In this document: one piece after another, positions 40,185-50,414 of the stretch
Layout: every line of letters begins with the position of its first letter
How positions within the stretch are numbered: the stretch's first letter is position 1
Assembly (NCBI RefSeq): GCF_001050195.2
Contig: NZ_DF967968.1
Location: 1-51,614, forward strand
Direction: 5' to 3'
DNA: 51,614 bases
Source: Anaerolinea thermolimosa
Lineage (GTDB): Bacteria > Chloroflexota > Anaerolineae > Anaerolineales > Anaerolineaceae
Program-made: the position numbers and the translations under genes
The notes under the pieces: generated by a model
What the model saw: only the letters and a program-made list of their open reading frames with translations
The model's database searches: none
Told to the model about the DNA's origin: nothing

Positions 40185-41015
40185 TCAGGCCAGGGGACGG
40201 AATTTTAACCATTGATCCTGAATGCGGACGGCCATCCGCTCCGCATCCGTGAAGAGCGCCAGTTCCTCTTCACCGAGTTGAAAACACTTCCGGTACACCT
40301 CACCGTCGAGCGCCGTGCCCAGGATGGCACTCTGGAACAGGCGTGCCCAGCGCCCCAGCCCGGGAAGCGATTCTGCCACCGCAGAAGCCACCGGCCAGAT
40401 CTTCACTGCCGGGCCTTCTCTGACCAGCCAGTCGAAATTAACGCGCGCCTCGTATTCCAGCCGGGCCGCCGCACTCAGATCATCAATCACAACCAGTACC
40501 GATGGCCCATCCCTGCCCAGACTGCGGCGCTGATCGGCCCAGGTGGCGAGCTTAAGCAGCCAGCGGGCGCCGCTCTCTTCCAGAATGTCCTCCACACCCA
40601 GGCAATGACGGTTTTCGCTTTCAGGAAGCCAGTCCTGCCATTCCTGCGGGCGTGCACTGAGAACAAGAAACTGCACATGACGCGGCGAATTGAGCACCAT
40701 GGCCGATTGAAGCAGGGTGCGCAATACTCCCATACGCAGGTCGTAATTATCCGCACACACCAGCAGAGAGCCCGGGGCAGGGTCGTTGAGATCGAGCAGC
40801 ACGGGCAGGCCATCTTCACAGACCCCCAAAAGGGCAGTCTCCCGGGGAAGCCCCACCAGCTGTTTTAACAGAGCCTCCAGCTCCGGGCTGAGCGCCACTG
40901 GCTTGCGGGCGGCTGTCGCCTGGAACAGGCGCGGGATGCGCAGTCTCCTTTCCGCAAAGGCCGAGAGAGAAGCCAGCGGGTGGGGAGCATGGGGGGTGGA
41001 AAAGAGTTCGGTCAT
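40185..41015 (-). CDS. Degenerate P-loop-like protein, mirror copy
   Basis: Identical copy of the 276-residue protein at 10600-11430, downstream of the mirrored SOS box. Confidence 0.68.
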   Translation of the reverse strand: MTELFSTPHAPHPLASLSAFAERRLRIPRLFQATAARKPVALSPELEALLKQLVGLPRETALLGVCEDGLPVLLDLNDPAPGSLLVCADNYDLRMGVLRTLLQSAMVLNSPRHVQFLVLSARPQEWQDWLPESENRHCLGVEDILEESGARWLLKLATWADQRRSLGRDGPSVLVVIDDLSAAARLEYEARVNFDWLVREGPAVKIWPVASAVAESLPGLGRWARLFQSAILGTALDGEVYRKCFQLGEEELALFTDAERMAVRIQDQWLKFRPLA

Positions 41016-41035
41016 AAGGTCTTCCTTACGAAATA

Positions 41036-41047
41036 GAACAAATGTTC
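41036..41047. promoter_or_regulatory. Putative LexA (SOS) operator, mirror copy
   Basis: GAAC-N4-GTTC box, mirror of 10568-10579. Confidence 0.62.
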
Positions 41048-41054
41048 AATTCAG

Positions 41055-41082
41055 ATTATACCGGAGTTTTCCTGTTTGTCAA
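41055..41082 (-). promoter_or_regulatory. Strong promoter of the SOS-box operon, mirror copy
   Basis: TTGACA-16-TATAAT on the minus strand, mirror of 10533-10560. Confidence 0.87.
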
Positions 41083-41133
41083 TACCTTTGTGGTACAATT
41101 TGAGAACATTTTTTCTAGTTCTGGAGGCTCCCC

Positions 41134-42357
41134 CTGAATCACCCGATCCTTTCTCTCTCCGCCGCCCGCTCTCTGGTGCTGGAAGCCCAGGGCCTGCGCC
41201 TGCCGCCCGCCCGCCCCGCCCATCGAGACGATGTACTGCGGGTCGTCCGCGGCCTCGGCGCGCTGCAGATCGACACCATCCATGTGGTGGCGCGCAGTCC
41301 GTACCTGGCCCTCTTCAGCCGGCTGGGTGCCTACTCACCCACCTGGCTGGATGAACTCCTGGCTGAGGGGAGAATTTTTGAATACTGGGCGCACGCCGCC
41401 TGTTTCCTTCCCATGGAAGATTACCCCCTTCACCGCCGCTTCATGCTCGATGGGAGGCGTTCTTATTACCGCCCCGCGTGGTACGAAGCCAACCGCCAGG
41501 CGGCGGATGACGTGCTGGAGCACATCCGCACCCACGGAGCCGTGCGGTCGGCCGATTTCGAAGGCAAGAAAAACCCCGGCGGCTGGTGGAACTGGAAGCT
41601 GGAGAAAAACGCCCTGGAATACTGGTTCTCGGCGGGGGTGGTCATGGTTGCCCGGAGGGAAAAATTCCAGCGCGTTTACGACCTGCGCGAGCGGTTACTA
41701 CCCGAATGGCATGATGATCAAACCCCCACCCTGGAGGAAGCCTGCCGTGCCCTGGTGGAGCGCACCGTGCTGGCACTGGGCCTGGCCCGCCGTACCTGGG
41801 TGGCCGATTATTTCCGCCTGCCCGGAAAAGAGGTCGCGGCGGCCATTCGCTGGCTACTGGCGGAGGGGCGCCTGCTCGAGGTGCCGGTGGAAGGGTGGGA
41901 AGAACCCGCGCTCATCCATCCTTCGCGCCTGGAACAGGCACTGGCCGCGGCTGAGGGTCAACTGCCAGCCACCCATACCACCCTGCTTTCCCCTTTTGAC
42001 TCTCTCATCTGGGACCGCAAACGCACCCGGGAGCTTTTCGGATTCGATTTTTCTCTGGAATGCTACCTGCCACCTGCCAGACGCACCTACGGCTACTTCG
42101 TGTTGCCCGTGCTCCATCGAGGGGCGCTGGTGGGGCGGGCAGATGCCAAGGCTCACCGCAGGGAAGGTGTCTTTGAAATTAAGGGGTTCTTTCTGGAAGA
42201 AGGCATCCAACCCGGAGAAGAGCTGGCGGCTGCAGTGGCCCTCGCCCTGCAACACTGCGCCATCTGGCATGCCACTCCGCAGGTATGCCTGGGCCGCTGC
42301 CAGCCAGAAACCTTCCGGCCCATGCTGGCCGACGCACTGGCCGTTTATAAAACATGA
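41134..42357 (+). CDS. YcaQ/AlkZ-family DNA glycosylase, CTG start, mirror copy
   Basis: Identical copy of the 407-residue protein at 9258-10481. On this strand GGAGG at 41123-41127 sits 6 nt before CTG 41134, and an in-frame TAG at 41116 excludes any start further upstream. Confidence 0.82.
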   Translation: MNHPILSLSAARSLVLEAQGLRLPPARPAHRDDVLRVVRGLGALQIDTIHVVARSPYLALFSRLGAYSPTWLDELLAEGRIFEYWAHAACFLPMEDYPLHRRFMLDGRRSYYRPAWYEANRQAADDVLEHIRTHGAVRSADFEGKKNPGGWWNWKLEKNALEYWFSAGVVMVARREKFQRVYDLRERLLPEWHDDQTPTLEEACRALVERTVLALGLARRTWVADYFRLPGKEVAAAIRWLLAEGRLLEVPVEGWEEPALIHPSRLEQALAAAEGQLPATHTTLLSPFDSLIWDRKRTRELFGFDFSLECYLPPARRTYGYFVLPVLHRGALVGRADAKAHRREGVFEIKGFFLEEGIQPGEELAAAVALALQHCAIWHATPQVCLGRCQPETFRPMLADALAVYKT

Positions 42358-42361
42358 ACGG

Positions 42362-43279
42362 TTATTTTGTGAGCACGTAGCCCAACTGCCGGAGCATGGC
42401 CGGGTTCTGCCGCCAGTTTTCCATCACCTTCACATGCAGGTCGAGGAAAATGGTGCGCCCGGTCATCGCCTCGATCTCCTTGCGGGCCGTGGTGCCGATG
42501 CGTTTGAGCATTTCACCGCCCTTACCGATGAGAATTGGTTTTTGCGATTCGCGCTCCACCAGCAGGGTAGCCGCAATGTAGGAGGTCTCTTCATTGCGGT
42601 CTTTAAATTCGTCGATCCGCACCGCCACAGCATGGGGAACCTCATCCTTGAGATGCCTCAGCACCGCCTCACGGATCAGGTCGGCGGCGATCTCCCGTTC
42701 CTGCAGGTCGGTAACCTGCTCCTCGTCGTAGTAACGCGGGCCGGGGGGCAGCCTTTCGAGGATTGCCTCAAGCAGGGCATCGGTTGCCAACCCCGTGGAT
42801 GCCGAGATCATCAACGCAAAGGCCTGTGGATACAATGAAAGATACTCTTGCAGACGCACTGAGCGCAGTTCTTCGGGCACCAGATCTATTTTATTGAGCG
42901 CCAGTACCACTTTGAGAGGCTCGTCTTTCCCGGCCTCCTTCAGGTAGTCCGCGGCCAGCTGGTCTTCGGCATTGGGCCTGGCGCTGCCATCCACCAGCCA
43001 GAGGATGACATCCGCATCATGGAGAGCATCCAGCGCCACCTGATTCATGTATTCACCCAGGCGGTGCACGGGGTGATGAATCCCCGGCGTATCCACAAAG
43101 ATGATCTGTGCCTGGGGGAGGGTAAGAATGCCAAGCTGGCGGCGGCGGGTGGTCTGCGGACGAGGCGACACTGCCGCGATCTTTTGCGCCAGGAAAACAT
43201 TCAACAGCGTTGATTTACCCACATTCGGGCGGCCAATGACCGCCACAAAACCCGATTTAAAATTGGGGTCGTAATCCAT
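42362..43279 (-). CDS. era: GTPase Era, mirror copy
   Basis: Identical copy of the 305-residue GTPase at 8336-9253, with all G motifs and the KH domain. Confidence 0.94.
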   Translation of the reverse strand: MDYDPNFKSGFVAVIGRPNVGKSTLLNVFLAQKIAAVSPRPQTTRRRQLGILTLPQAQIIFVDTPGIHHPVHRLGEYMNQVALDALHDADVILWLVDGSARPNAEDQLAADYLKEAGKDEPLKVVLALNKIDLVPEELRSVRLQEYLSLYPQAFALMISASTGLATDALLEAILERLPPGPRYYDEEQVTDLQEREIAADLIREAVLRHLKDEVPHAVAVRIDEFKDRNEETSYIAATLLVERESQKPILIGKGGEMLKRIGTTARKEIEAMTGRTIFLDLHVKVMENWRQNPAMLRQLGYVLTK

Positions 43280-43318
43280 AATGTTCCTTCCATCCCTTCC
43301 AGGGCAAACCCGCAGGGT

Positions 43319-43747
43319 TCAAACGGCCCACACCCGGCGGCCGGTGGGGCGCGGCACATTGCTTCCGGTAGAGTATGTGGTTGTGACCGGGAAACCGGCT
43401 TCTTCCAGGGTGAAGGGGTTGCCCTCAGGGTCGCTCCCCTCACAGTAGCGCTGCCCACCCTCACCCGTCACCAGCGGCCCTAACGGCACCCCGCGCGAGA
43501 GCAACTCCTGGCGGGCGGTTTCAATTTCTCGCACGGCAAACACCAGGCGGGCGCGCGCGCCAGTCAACGGCGCTGCTGAACCTCTTTCCAGCCTCAGCCT
43601 GAAAGCCCCGGCTTCCAGCTCAGCACAGGGTGTCTCTTCTGCCGTGTCTGCAACCTTCAGGCCCAGGATATCACGGTAAAAACCCAGCTCTTCGGCCAGA
43701 TCGTGTACCATCAGGCAAACTTTTCTGAGGCCAACCAGTTCAATCAT
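43319..43747 (-). CDS. VOC-family protein, mirror copy
   Basis: Identical copy of the 142-residue glyoxalase-fold protein at 7868-8296, 39 nt upstream of the mirrored era. Confidence 0.72.
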   Translation of the reverse strand: MIELVGLRKVCLMVHDLAEELGFYRDILGLKVADTAEETPCAELEAGAFRLRLERGSAAPLTGARARLVFAVREIETARQELLSRGVPLGPLVTGEGGQRYCEGSDPEGNPFTLEEAGFPVTTTYSTGSNVPRPTGRRVWAV

Positions 43748-43924
43748 CCCGGCACCTGTTCCTCCTTGAAATTGTACCAGCAACACGGAGGAAAAACGAA
43801 AACACCTTCAGGCCTGTTCCCAGGGTTTTCTGTACCTCACAGGGCATAACCTGAGTTTACACATTTGGTAAGGCATCTGCCCCTTTTCTGGCGTATACTT
43901 GGGAATAGTCGGGATCATCCGGCC

Positions 43925-45535
43925 ATGCTGATGGATTTAGCCGTCTTTCGTTTTACGCTCCCTTACCTGCTTTCAGCGCTCGCCTCGGTGTGGATCGCTA
44001 TACTGGCGTTTCGCCGCCGGGGAGTGACCGGCGGGCAGGCTTTCGGCTGGCTGGCGCTGGCTGAGACCATCTGGACGCTCGGATACATCTTCCAGCGGTT
44101 CAGCTCCACGCTCACCATGCAGCTGTTCTGGAACAACGTTCAGTTTCTGGGGGCAGTTACTTCTCCCCTGGCCTTTTTCTTTTTCAGTCAGTGTTATACG
44201 CGCCGCGAAACCAGAATGTTGCCCGGCTGGCGTGTCCTCATGCTGGTCGCGCTGGCGCTTCTGGGGCTGATCTGGAGCGATTCCCTCCATCACCTTTTCC
44301 GGGTTCAGCCGCACCTGGTTCCTTCAGAGCCTCTGCCGGTACTGGTCTTTACCAACGGGCCGCTCTTCTTCCTTTACCCGCTGATCGGCTATCCCCTGCT
44401 CATTGCCGGGACATACCGCATTGTGGTGAACTACGTCACCGCCCCGCGCATCTTCCGTTTGCAAATCGCCACCGTGCTGGTGGGTGTTTTGATCCCCTGG
44501 ATTACCACTGTGATCACCTGGCTCGATCTTGTTCCTCTGCGCCTGCACGACATCACCCCGCTCACCTTTGGGATCAGCAACCTCATCGTGGGTTGGGCGC
44601 TGTTCCGCTTTGGCCTCTTTGACCTCATTCCCGTGGCTTATGCCACCCTGGTCGAATCCATGGCCGATGGTGTTCTCGTTGTGGATGGAGAAGAACGCAT
44701 CATCGATATGAACCTGGCTGCTCAGAAAATGCTTGGGCTCCGCTTCCTTCCCTCCCTGGGAATGCCCCTTTCGGCCATTCAATGGCCGCTTGCCGCATTG
44801 CTGAACGCCCCCCAGGCCTTTTCTTCGGTTCAGGAACTCGAACTAACACCCGCTGGCGAAAGCCGCTGGGTTGAAGTGCGCTTCATTGCCCTGCAGGATA
44901 ACGCACAAACCATGCAGGGGAAGCTGATCGTGCTTCACGACATTACCGAGCAAAAACAGGCCGAAGACCGACTGAAAGAGATGGCCCTCACCGATTACCT
45001 CACCGGGGTTTATAACCGACGGCATTTCTTCACCCTGGCTGAAACCGAGTTTGAACGCACCCGACGAACGAGACACCCGCTTTCGATCATCCTCCTGGAC
45101 ATTGATCATTTTAAAACGGTCAACGACACGCTGGGGCATGCCGCCGGAGACCGCGCCCTGCAGGCGCTGGCCCGGCACTGCCATAAGCACCTGCGCCCCT
45201 ATGATATTCTGGCACGCTACGGCGGCGAAGAATTCATCCTCCTGCTCCCCAACACGAATGAAAATGAGGCGTATGCCATCGCAGACCGCCTGCGCATGGG
45301 TCTCGCGCAGGAAGCCGATTTTAACCCCCCCGGCCTGGCGCCGGTTACCATCAGCTCAGGGATCGCCGAGCTTTTCACCTCTCAGGCCGAGACGCTCGAC
45401 CGCCTGATCGAATGCGCCGATTCAGCCCTCTACCGCGCCAAACAGCAGGGCAGAGACCGTGCCTGCACCTTCCAGAATGCAAGCGCCATGGATTTTAACG
45501 TCCGCTCTGAATCCCTGCAAACACCCCGGGAATAA
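43925..45535 (+). CDS. 7TM-PAS-GGDEF diguanylate cyclase, mirror copy
   Basis: Identical copy of the 536-residue protein at 6080-7690. A TATACT box at 43894-43899 precedes the chosen ATG at 43925; GGEEF and the RPYD I-site are intact. Confidence 0.85.
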   Translation: MLMDLAVFRFTLPYLLSALASVWIAILAFRRRGVTGGQAFGWLALAETIWTLGYIFQRFSSTLTMQLFWNNVQFLGAVTSPLAFFFFSQCYTRRETRMLPGWRVLMLVALALLGLIWSDSLHHLFRVQPHLVPSEPLPVLVFTNGPLFFLYPLIGYPLLIAGTYRIVVNYVTAPRIFRLQIATVLVGVLIPWITTVITWLDLVPLRLHDITPLTFGISNLIVGWALFRFGLFDLIPVAYATLVESMADGVLVVDGEERIIDMNLAAQKMLGLRFLPSLGMPLSAIQWPLAALLNAPQAFSSVQELELTPAGESRWVEVRFIALQDNAQTMQGKLIVLHDITEQKQAEDRLKEMALTDYLTGVYNRRHFFTLAETEFERTRRTRHPLSIILLDIDHFKTVNDTLGHAAGDRALQALARHCHKHLRPYDILARYGGEEFILLLPNTNENEAYAIADRLRMGLAQEADFNPPGLAPVTISSGIAELFTSQAETLDRLIECADSALYRAKQQGRDRACTFQNASAMDFNVRSESLQTPRE

Positions 45536-45552
45536 AAAATTATAAATTTCAC

Positions 45553-45558
45553 TATAAT
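45553..45558 (+). promoter_or_regulatory. -10 element of LLM/SDR operon, mirror copy
   Basis: TATAAT, mirror of 6057-6062. Confidence 0.43.
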
Positions 45559-45588
45559 TAGAGAGATCATGATCGAACGGAGGAAGCG

Positions 45589-46527
45589 ATGACCCCTAGA
45601 ATTCAGTTTGGCTGGCGCACCCCCGATTGGCCTCTCCCCGGCAGTTCAGGACGTGAGTTACGCGATCAGTGGTTCGCCTACCTGGACGCCATCGAAGAGC
45701 ACTTCGATTCTGCCTGGGTCGCTGACCACTTTTTCCCCTGGTTAAGCACCCTCAACCAGCGGCTGGACGTTTTTGAGGCCTGGACGACGATTTCCTACCT
45801 GCTGGGACGCTACCGCAAGATTAAACTGGGCAGTATCGTCCTTTCGCAGTCCTATCGTTCACCGGCATTGCTGGCCAAAAGCGCGGCCACCCTGCAGACT
45901 CTTTCCGGCGGGCGCTTCATCCTGGGCATCGGGGCTGGATGGAAAGAAAACGAATACCGTGCCTATGGCTACGACTTCCCCGCCACCAGTGTCCGTATTG
46001 CCCAGCTGGAAGAGGCCGTGCGCGTCATTCGTGCCATGTGGACACAGGAGTCTCCCTCTTTCCACGGTACGTATTACCATATTGAGGCGGCTTATTGCAA
46101 CCCCCGTCCCGATCCCATGATCCCGATCATGATCGGTGGGGGTGGTCGGCGCCTGACCCTGCGCGTGGTGGCCAAATATGCCGACTGGTGGAACTTCCCC
46201 GGCGGAACCCTGGAAAATTACGCCTCTCTGCTGAACACCCTCCGCGAGCATTGCAACGCGGTTTCACGCCCGTACGAAGATATCGTCAAAACATGGGCCC
46301 ACGACTGTGTGGCCGTGGCCGAGACGCACGAAAAAGCCGAGGAGATTGCCCGCGCCCACCCCCTGTTCGATGAAACCGCCATTTTTGGCACCCCGGATGA
46401 GGTGGCGGCAAAAATCCATCCCTTTGTGGAACTGGGAGTCAGGCACTTTATCTTCCGCTTTGCCGACTTTCCCGATCCGGCGGGGGCTCTGCTCTTCGCC
46501 CGTGAGGTAATGCCGCGCTTTATCTGA
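45589..46527 (+). CDS. LLM-class flavin-dependent oxidoreductase, mirror copy
   Basis: Identical copy of the 312-residue luciferase-like oxidoreductase at 5088-6026, first gene of the mirrored two-gene operon. Confidence 0.85.
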   Translation: MTPRIQFGWRTPDWPLPGSSGRELRDQWFAYLDAIEEHFDSAWVADHFFPWLSTLNQRLDVFEAWTTISYLLGRYRKIKLGSIVLSQSYRSPALLAKSAATLQTLSGGRFILGIGAGWKENEYRAYGYDFPATSVRIAQLEEAVRVIRAMWTQESPSFHGTYYHIEAAYCNPRPDPMIPIMIGGGGRRLTLRVVAKYADWWNFPGGTLENYASLLNTLREHCNAVSRPYEDIVKTWAHDCVAVAETHEKAEEIARAHPLFDETAIFGTPDEVAAKIHPFVELGVRHFIFRFADFPDPAGALLFAREVMPRFI

Positions 46528-46551
46528 GTCTTTCTGGAGGAGAATTTCACC

Positions 46552-47292
46552 ATGCCCGAACCCCTGGTTGCTTTCGTCACCGGCGCCGACCGCGGCCTTG
46601 GGCTGGCTCTGTGCGCTGGTCTGCTCGAGAGTGGCTGGCGAGTCTTCGCTGGCCAGTACCTGCCCGACTGGCCCGACCTGCCGCACCTGGCTGAACAATT
46701 TCCAGATCAGCTCTTCATCATCCCTCTCGATGTTGGTTCAGAAGAATCAACCCTGGCGGCGGCCCGCGCTACCGCCCAACACACCGCGCGGGTTGACCTG
46801 TTGATTAACAACGCGGGGATCATCACCCCGACCAACGACATACCCATCCGCCAGACCCAGGATTTTGCCGGAATGCAGGCCATGTACAACATCAACGCGC
46901 TGGGGCCGCTCCGTGTGACCCACGCCTTTATGCCTCTCACCGACCGCAGTGAGATCAAACGCCTGTGTTATGTTTCGTCAGAAGCCGGGAGCATCCACCG
47001 TTGCCAGCGCACCAGCTGGTTTGGCTACTGCATGTCAAAAGCCGCGCTCAACATGGCGGTCAAAATCCTCTTCAACGATCTGCGCCGCGATGGTTACTCC
47101 TTCCGCGTCTATCATCCCGGCTGGATGCGCACATACATGTCGGGCACCAAGAACATGGAAGCCGACCTAGAGCCCGAAGAGGCCGCCCGTTATGCGCTGA
47201 AGTATTTTCTCAGTGGCATCACCGGGCCTTCTCCTTACGACGAAGACCAGCTGGTCATGCGCGACTACCTGGGCAACGAATGGCCCTGGTGA
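46552..47292 (+). CDS. Short-chain dehydrogenase/reductase, mirror copy
   Basis: Identical copy of the 246-residue SDR at 4323-5063 (TGADRGLG, NNAG, Tyr159/Lys163). Confidence 0.84.
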   Translation: MPEPLVAFVTGADRGLGLALCAGLLESGWRVFAGQYLPDWPDLPHLAEQFPDQLFIIPLDVGSEESTLAAARATAQHTARVDLLINNAGIITPTNDIPIRQTQDFAGMQAMYNINALGPLRVTHAFMPLTDRSEIKRLCYVSSEAGSIHRCQRTSWFGYCMSKAALNMAVKILFNDLRRDGYSFRVYHPGWMRTYMSGTKNMEADLEPEEAARYALKYFLSGITGPSPYDEDQLVMRDYLGNEWPW

Positions 47293-47310
47293 GGAGCACC
47301 TGCCGGGAAA

Positions 47311-47793
47311 TTAACGGGTGATCCGAATCCGCACGGTAAGGCTGCCCGCATTGTCTTCCAATCGGGTATCGTTGATGCCCAGGTACAACCTGCCAGCCTG
47401 CCCGACAGGCTGAGCGAAGTCATTCCCGACCAGGAAGGGCCGGCCACGGTCAATCCTGCCGATTAACGCCGCATGCGAGGCCCCGGCGAGCACATTACAA
47501 TCGCACCGCGGGTCACCCCCGAAGCCCAGGGCGTCGTAAGCACCCTGCGGCCAGGGCGACCAGAGGCCCGACTCATATTCGATGCTGAGATGATCGCCCG
47601 GGCGCACAGAGACCCCTGTATCGGTCCAGGGGCGGTCGGCGAACACTTCCACCTCCAGCTGCACGGGGGGCACCTCGGTCCGGTGCGCAAGGGCCCGCAC
47701 CAGCGGCAGGCCCAGCCGACAGCCCATCGAAGCCAGCGCAAAGAGCAACAGGCCGCAAACCAGCCGCCATCGATGAGAAACCGGGAAAGACAT
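47311..47793 (-). CDS. PA-IL-like putative lipoprotein, mirror copy
   Basis: Identical copy of the 160-residue exported protein at 3822-4304. Confidence 0.67.
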   Translation of the reverse strand: MSFPVSHRWRLVCGLLLFALASMGCRLGLPLVRALAHRTEVPPVQLEVEVFADRPWTDTGVSVRPGDHLSIEYESGLWSPWPQGAYDALGFGGDPRCDCNVLAGASHAALIGRIDRGRPFLVGNDFAQPVGQAGRLYLGINDTRLEDNAGSLTVRIRITR

Positions 47794-47939
47794 TCAAGAC
47801 CTCCTGGTCAGGCATCAGGTCATTCCGGGTCGGAATGCCCACGGGAGAGAGCGATGAACTACAGGAATTTTAGCGAAAATTTACCAGAATGAGGCCAGGA
47901 AAACTGCCCCGCTGGCTCGCGGGATGGAAAGGAGAAAAT

Positions 47940-48635
47940 ATGTTGATTCGCATCGGTCTGGAAGTTGACCCCGCTCAGCACCGTACGCAGGCCTGGGCGC
48001 TGGACTTCCCGGGGGCATTTGCCTACGGCAGAGATGAGAGTGAAGCCATGCTCAACCTGCCCCGCGCCCTGTTGCGTTACCAGCACTGGGTTAATCAGCA
48101 CGCCGGAGAGCAACGGCTGAACATCGAAGATTTTGACCTGCGACTGGTAGAAACCTGGAACGTATATTCCATCAACGACCAGTATGAACCGGCCGCCGAC
48201 GGGTACGAGGTAAACGCCTGGTTCCGCGACGACTGGCGCCCCCTCAGCCCCGAAGAAGTGGCCTTTGGGCAGGAGCTGTTAACCTGGAGCCGCTCTGACC
48301 TTCTGCTGATCACCGGTGAGCTTCCACCCGAAAAACTCGATGCCCTCTACCCGGGGCAACGCTGGAGCATCCGCGGCATCCTCCAGCACATCGCGTCTGC
48401 CGAGTGGTGGTACCTTGACCGTCTGGGGCTGGCCACGAGCCGCGAGGCCTTACCCGCCGATGCCTTTGAGTGCCTGGCCGCTACCCGCCAGCAATTGCAA
48501 GCCGTGCTGCCGCAGCTGGCAGGCTTGCGGAAGGTCGTAGGGGTAGAAGGTGAATTCTGGAGCCCGCGGAAATTACTGCGCCGGGCTATCTGGCATGAGC
48601 TGGATCACATCGAACACATCATCCAGCTGCTCTAG
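47940..48635 (+). CDS. DinB-like protein with HicB-like N-terminus, mirror copy
   Basis: Identical copy of the 231-residue protein at 2980-3675; the ATG at 47940 follows GGAAAGGAG. Confidence 0.7.
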   Translation: MLIRIGLEVDPAQHRTQAWALDFPGAFAYGRDESEAMLNLPRALLRYQHWVNQHAGEQRLNIEDFDLRLVETWNVYSINDQYEPAADGYEVNAWFRDDWRPLSPEEVAFGQELLTWSRSDLLLITGELPPEKLDALYPGQRWSIRGILQHIASAEWWYLDRLGLATSREALPADAFECLAATRQQLQAVLPQLAGLRKVVGVEGEFWSPRKLLRRAIWHELDHIEHIIQLL

Positions 48636-49445
48636 CTACTCGCCAATGGCCTGACGGATGGTGCGCGCCAGCTCTCCAAAGGTGGGCGTGTAGCGCACCC
48701 CTTCTTCACGCGGGCGGGGCAGGTTCACCGGCTGGTCGAGCACCACCCGCCCGGGACGCGCCGAAAAGACCAGCACACGATCGGAGAGCAACAGGGCTTC
48801 GCTGATGGAATGTGTTACCATCAGCACAGTGGTACGCTGCTGCTGCCAGAGGCGGAGCAACTCGGCGGCCATTTTTTCACGCGTCAGGGCATCGAGGGCG
48901 CCAAATGGTTCATCCAGAAGGAGTAAATCCGGTTCCTGAATGAGCGCACGGGCAATGGCCACCCGTTGCGCCATGCCGCCAGAAAGGTCGCGCGGCCAGG
49001 CCTTTTCAAAACCCTCCAGCCCCACCAGAAACACCCACTTCTGCGCCAGGTTCAGGGCTTGCTCGCGGGAAACTCCCTTCAGAAGCAGGGGGAGGGCAAT
49101 GTTTTCGATCACTGTTCGCCAGGGCATCAGATTGGCATCCTGAAACACCAGACTGATCCTGAAAGGTTCGGCCTCTTCCGACGGGCTACAGAAGCGCACC
49201 TCACCCGCAGTGGGGCGCAGAAGCCCCGCCAGAATGCGAAGCAGGGTGCTCTTGCCGCTCCCAGAGGGCCCCAGCAGGCATACAAACTCGCGCGGCGCCA
49301 GGGTAAAGCTCACATCGCGCAGAGCCTCCACCCCGCCGTTCCCGTTGGGATAAACCATGGAAAGATTCCGCACCTCCAGCAGAGCATCGGCCACGTCAGG
49401 CACTTCCCTTTCGGAGCGGGTCTGCTTTTCAGGGTAAGTAATCAT
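48636..49445 (-). CDS. Riboflavin-type ABC transporter ATPase, mirror copy
   Basis: Identical copy of the 269-residue ATPase at 2170-2979 with Walker A, signature and Walker B motifs intact. Confidence 0.9.
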   Translation of the reverse strand: MITYPEKQTRSEREVPDVADALLEVRNLSMVYPNGNGGVEALRDVSFTLAPREFVCLLGPSGSGKSTLLRILAGLLRPTAGEVRFCSPSEEAEPFRISLVFQDANLMPWRTVIENIALPLLLKGVSREQALNLAQKWVFLVGLEGFEKAWPRDLSGGMAQRVAIARALIQEPDLLLLDEPFGALDALTREKMAAELLRLWQQQRTTVLMVTHSISEALLLSDRVLVFSARPGRVVLDQPVNLPRPREEGVRYTPTFGELARTIRQAIGE

Positions 49446-50400
49446 GGGTATACGCCTTGCTCAGATCCAGGGGTTGTTCCAGAAGGCCCATCTCCAGGAG
49501 AACTTTCTGCATATTTTCCCAGGCCTGGGGGCTGGTACGCCCGCCCTTTTCGACTCCCCACAGCTCAATCGAGGTAGCCAGGACTTTCTTCTGCACTTTC
49601 TCATCGGCCTGAGCGAGGTTCTCCACATATTTCTTGCTGATCGCATAGGCTTCATCGGGGTTGGCCGCGGCCTCTTGAACCCCTTTCCACGTGGCGCGCA
49701 CCATACGGCGCACCAGGTCGGGGTTTTGTTGAATGGTCTGTTCATTGGTCACCAGCCCGTTCGATACCAGCTCCAGGTAATCGGAAACCCGCAGCACAGT
49801 CACCGGGTGCCCCAGCGCCTCCAGCTGAATGGGTTCGTTGGCCACATACACCACCGCGGCCTGTTCCCGCCCGGAGGTGATCCCTTCTACCTGGTTGAAG
49901 CCAATGGCGTCGAAGGTGACATCCTGCTCGGTCAGCCCACCGGCGGCCAGGAGCGCCCGCGCCCCGATGTAGCTGGCCCCGTAGAGGCCGGGGATGCCAA
50001 TGCGCTTGCCTTTGAGATCCGCCGGTTTTTGAATGTTCTGCTCCACCGGCGCGGCGATGCCCACCGGGTATTGCTGATACCAGGCCATCACATACACCAC
50101 GGGCAGGCCTTTCGCTCTCCCCAGCAGCACCTGCTCTCCCGAGACCATGGCAAACTGAAGCTGGTTGGCCCCCAGCAAAGCTACATTGTCGTTTTCCATG
50201 CTGTAATCGATGGAAACATCCAGCCCTTCAGCCCGGTAGTAGCCTTTCTCGATCGCCACATAGAGGGGGGCAAATTGTACATTGGGAATGTACCCCACCG
50301 GCAGGCGCACCGAAACCAGCCCAGGGGTTGCTTTGGGAGCGCAGGCCGTCAGCAAAAAAAGCGTGATGAGCAGGAAAGAGAGAAGGGAGAAGCGACGCAT
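49429..50400 (-). CDS. ribY: RibY-like substrate-binding lipoprotein, mirror copy
   Basis: Identical copy of the 323-residue lipoprotein at 1215-2186 (LTAC lipobox), overlapping the ATPase gene by 17 nt. Confidence 0.84.
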   Translation of the reverse strand: MRRFSLLSFLLITLFLLTACAPKATPGLVSVRLPVGYIPNVQFAPLYVAIEKGYYRAEGLDVSIDYSMENDNVALLGANQLQFAMVSGEQVLLGRAKGLPVVYVMAWYQQYPVGIAAPVEQNIQKPADLKGKRIGIPGLYGASYIGARALLAAGGLTEQDVTFDAIGFNQVEGITSGREQAAVVYVANEPIQLEALGHPVTVLRVSDYLELVSNGLVTNEQTIQQNPDLVRRMVRATWKGVQEAAANPDEAYAISKKYVENLAQADEKVQKKVLATSIELWGVEKGGRTSPQAWENMQKVLLEMGLLEQPLDLSKAYTHDYLP

Positions 50401-50414
50401 CGGTAAATACCTTT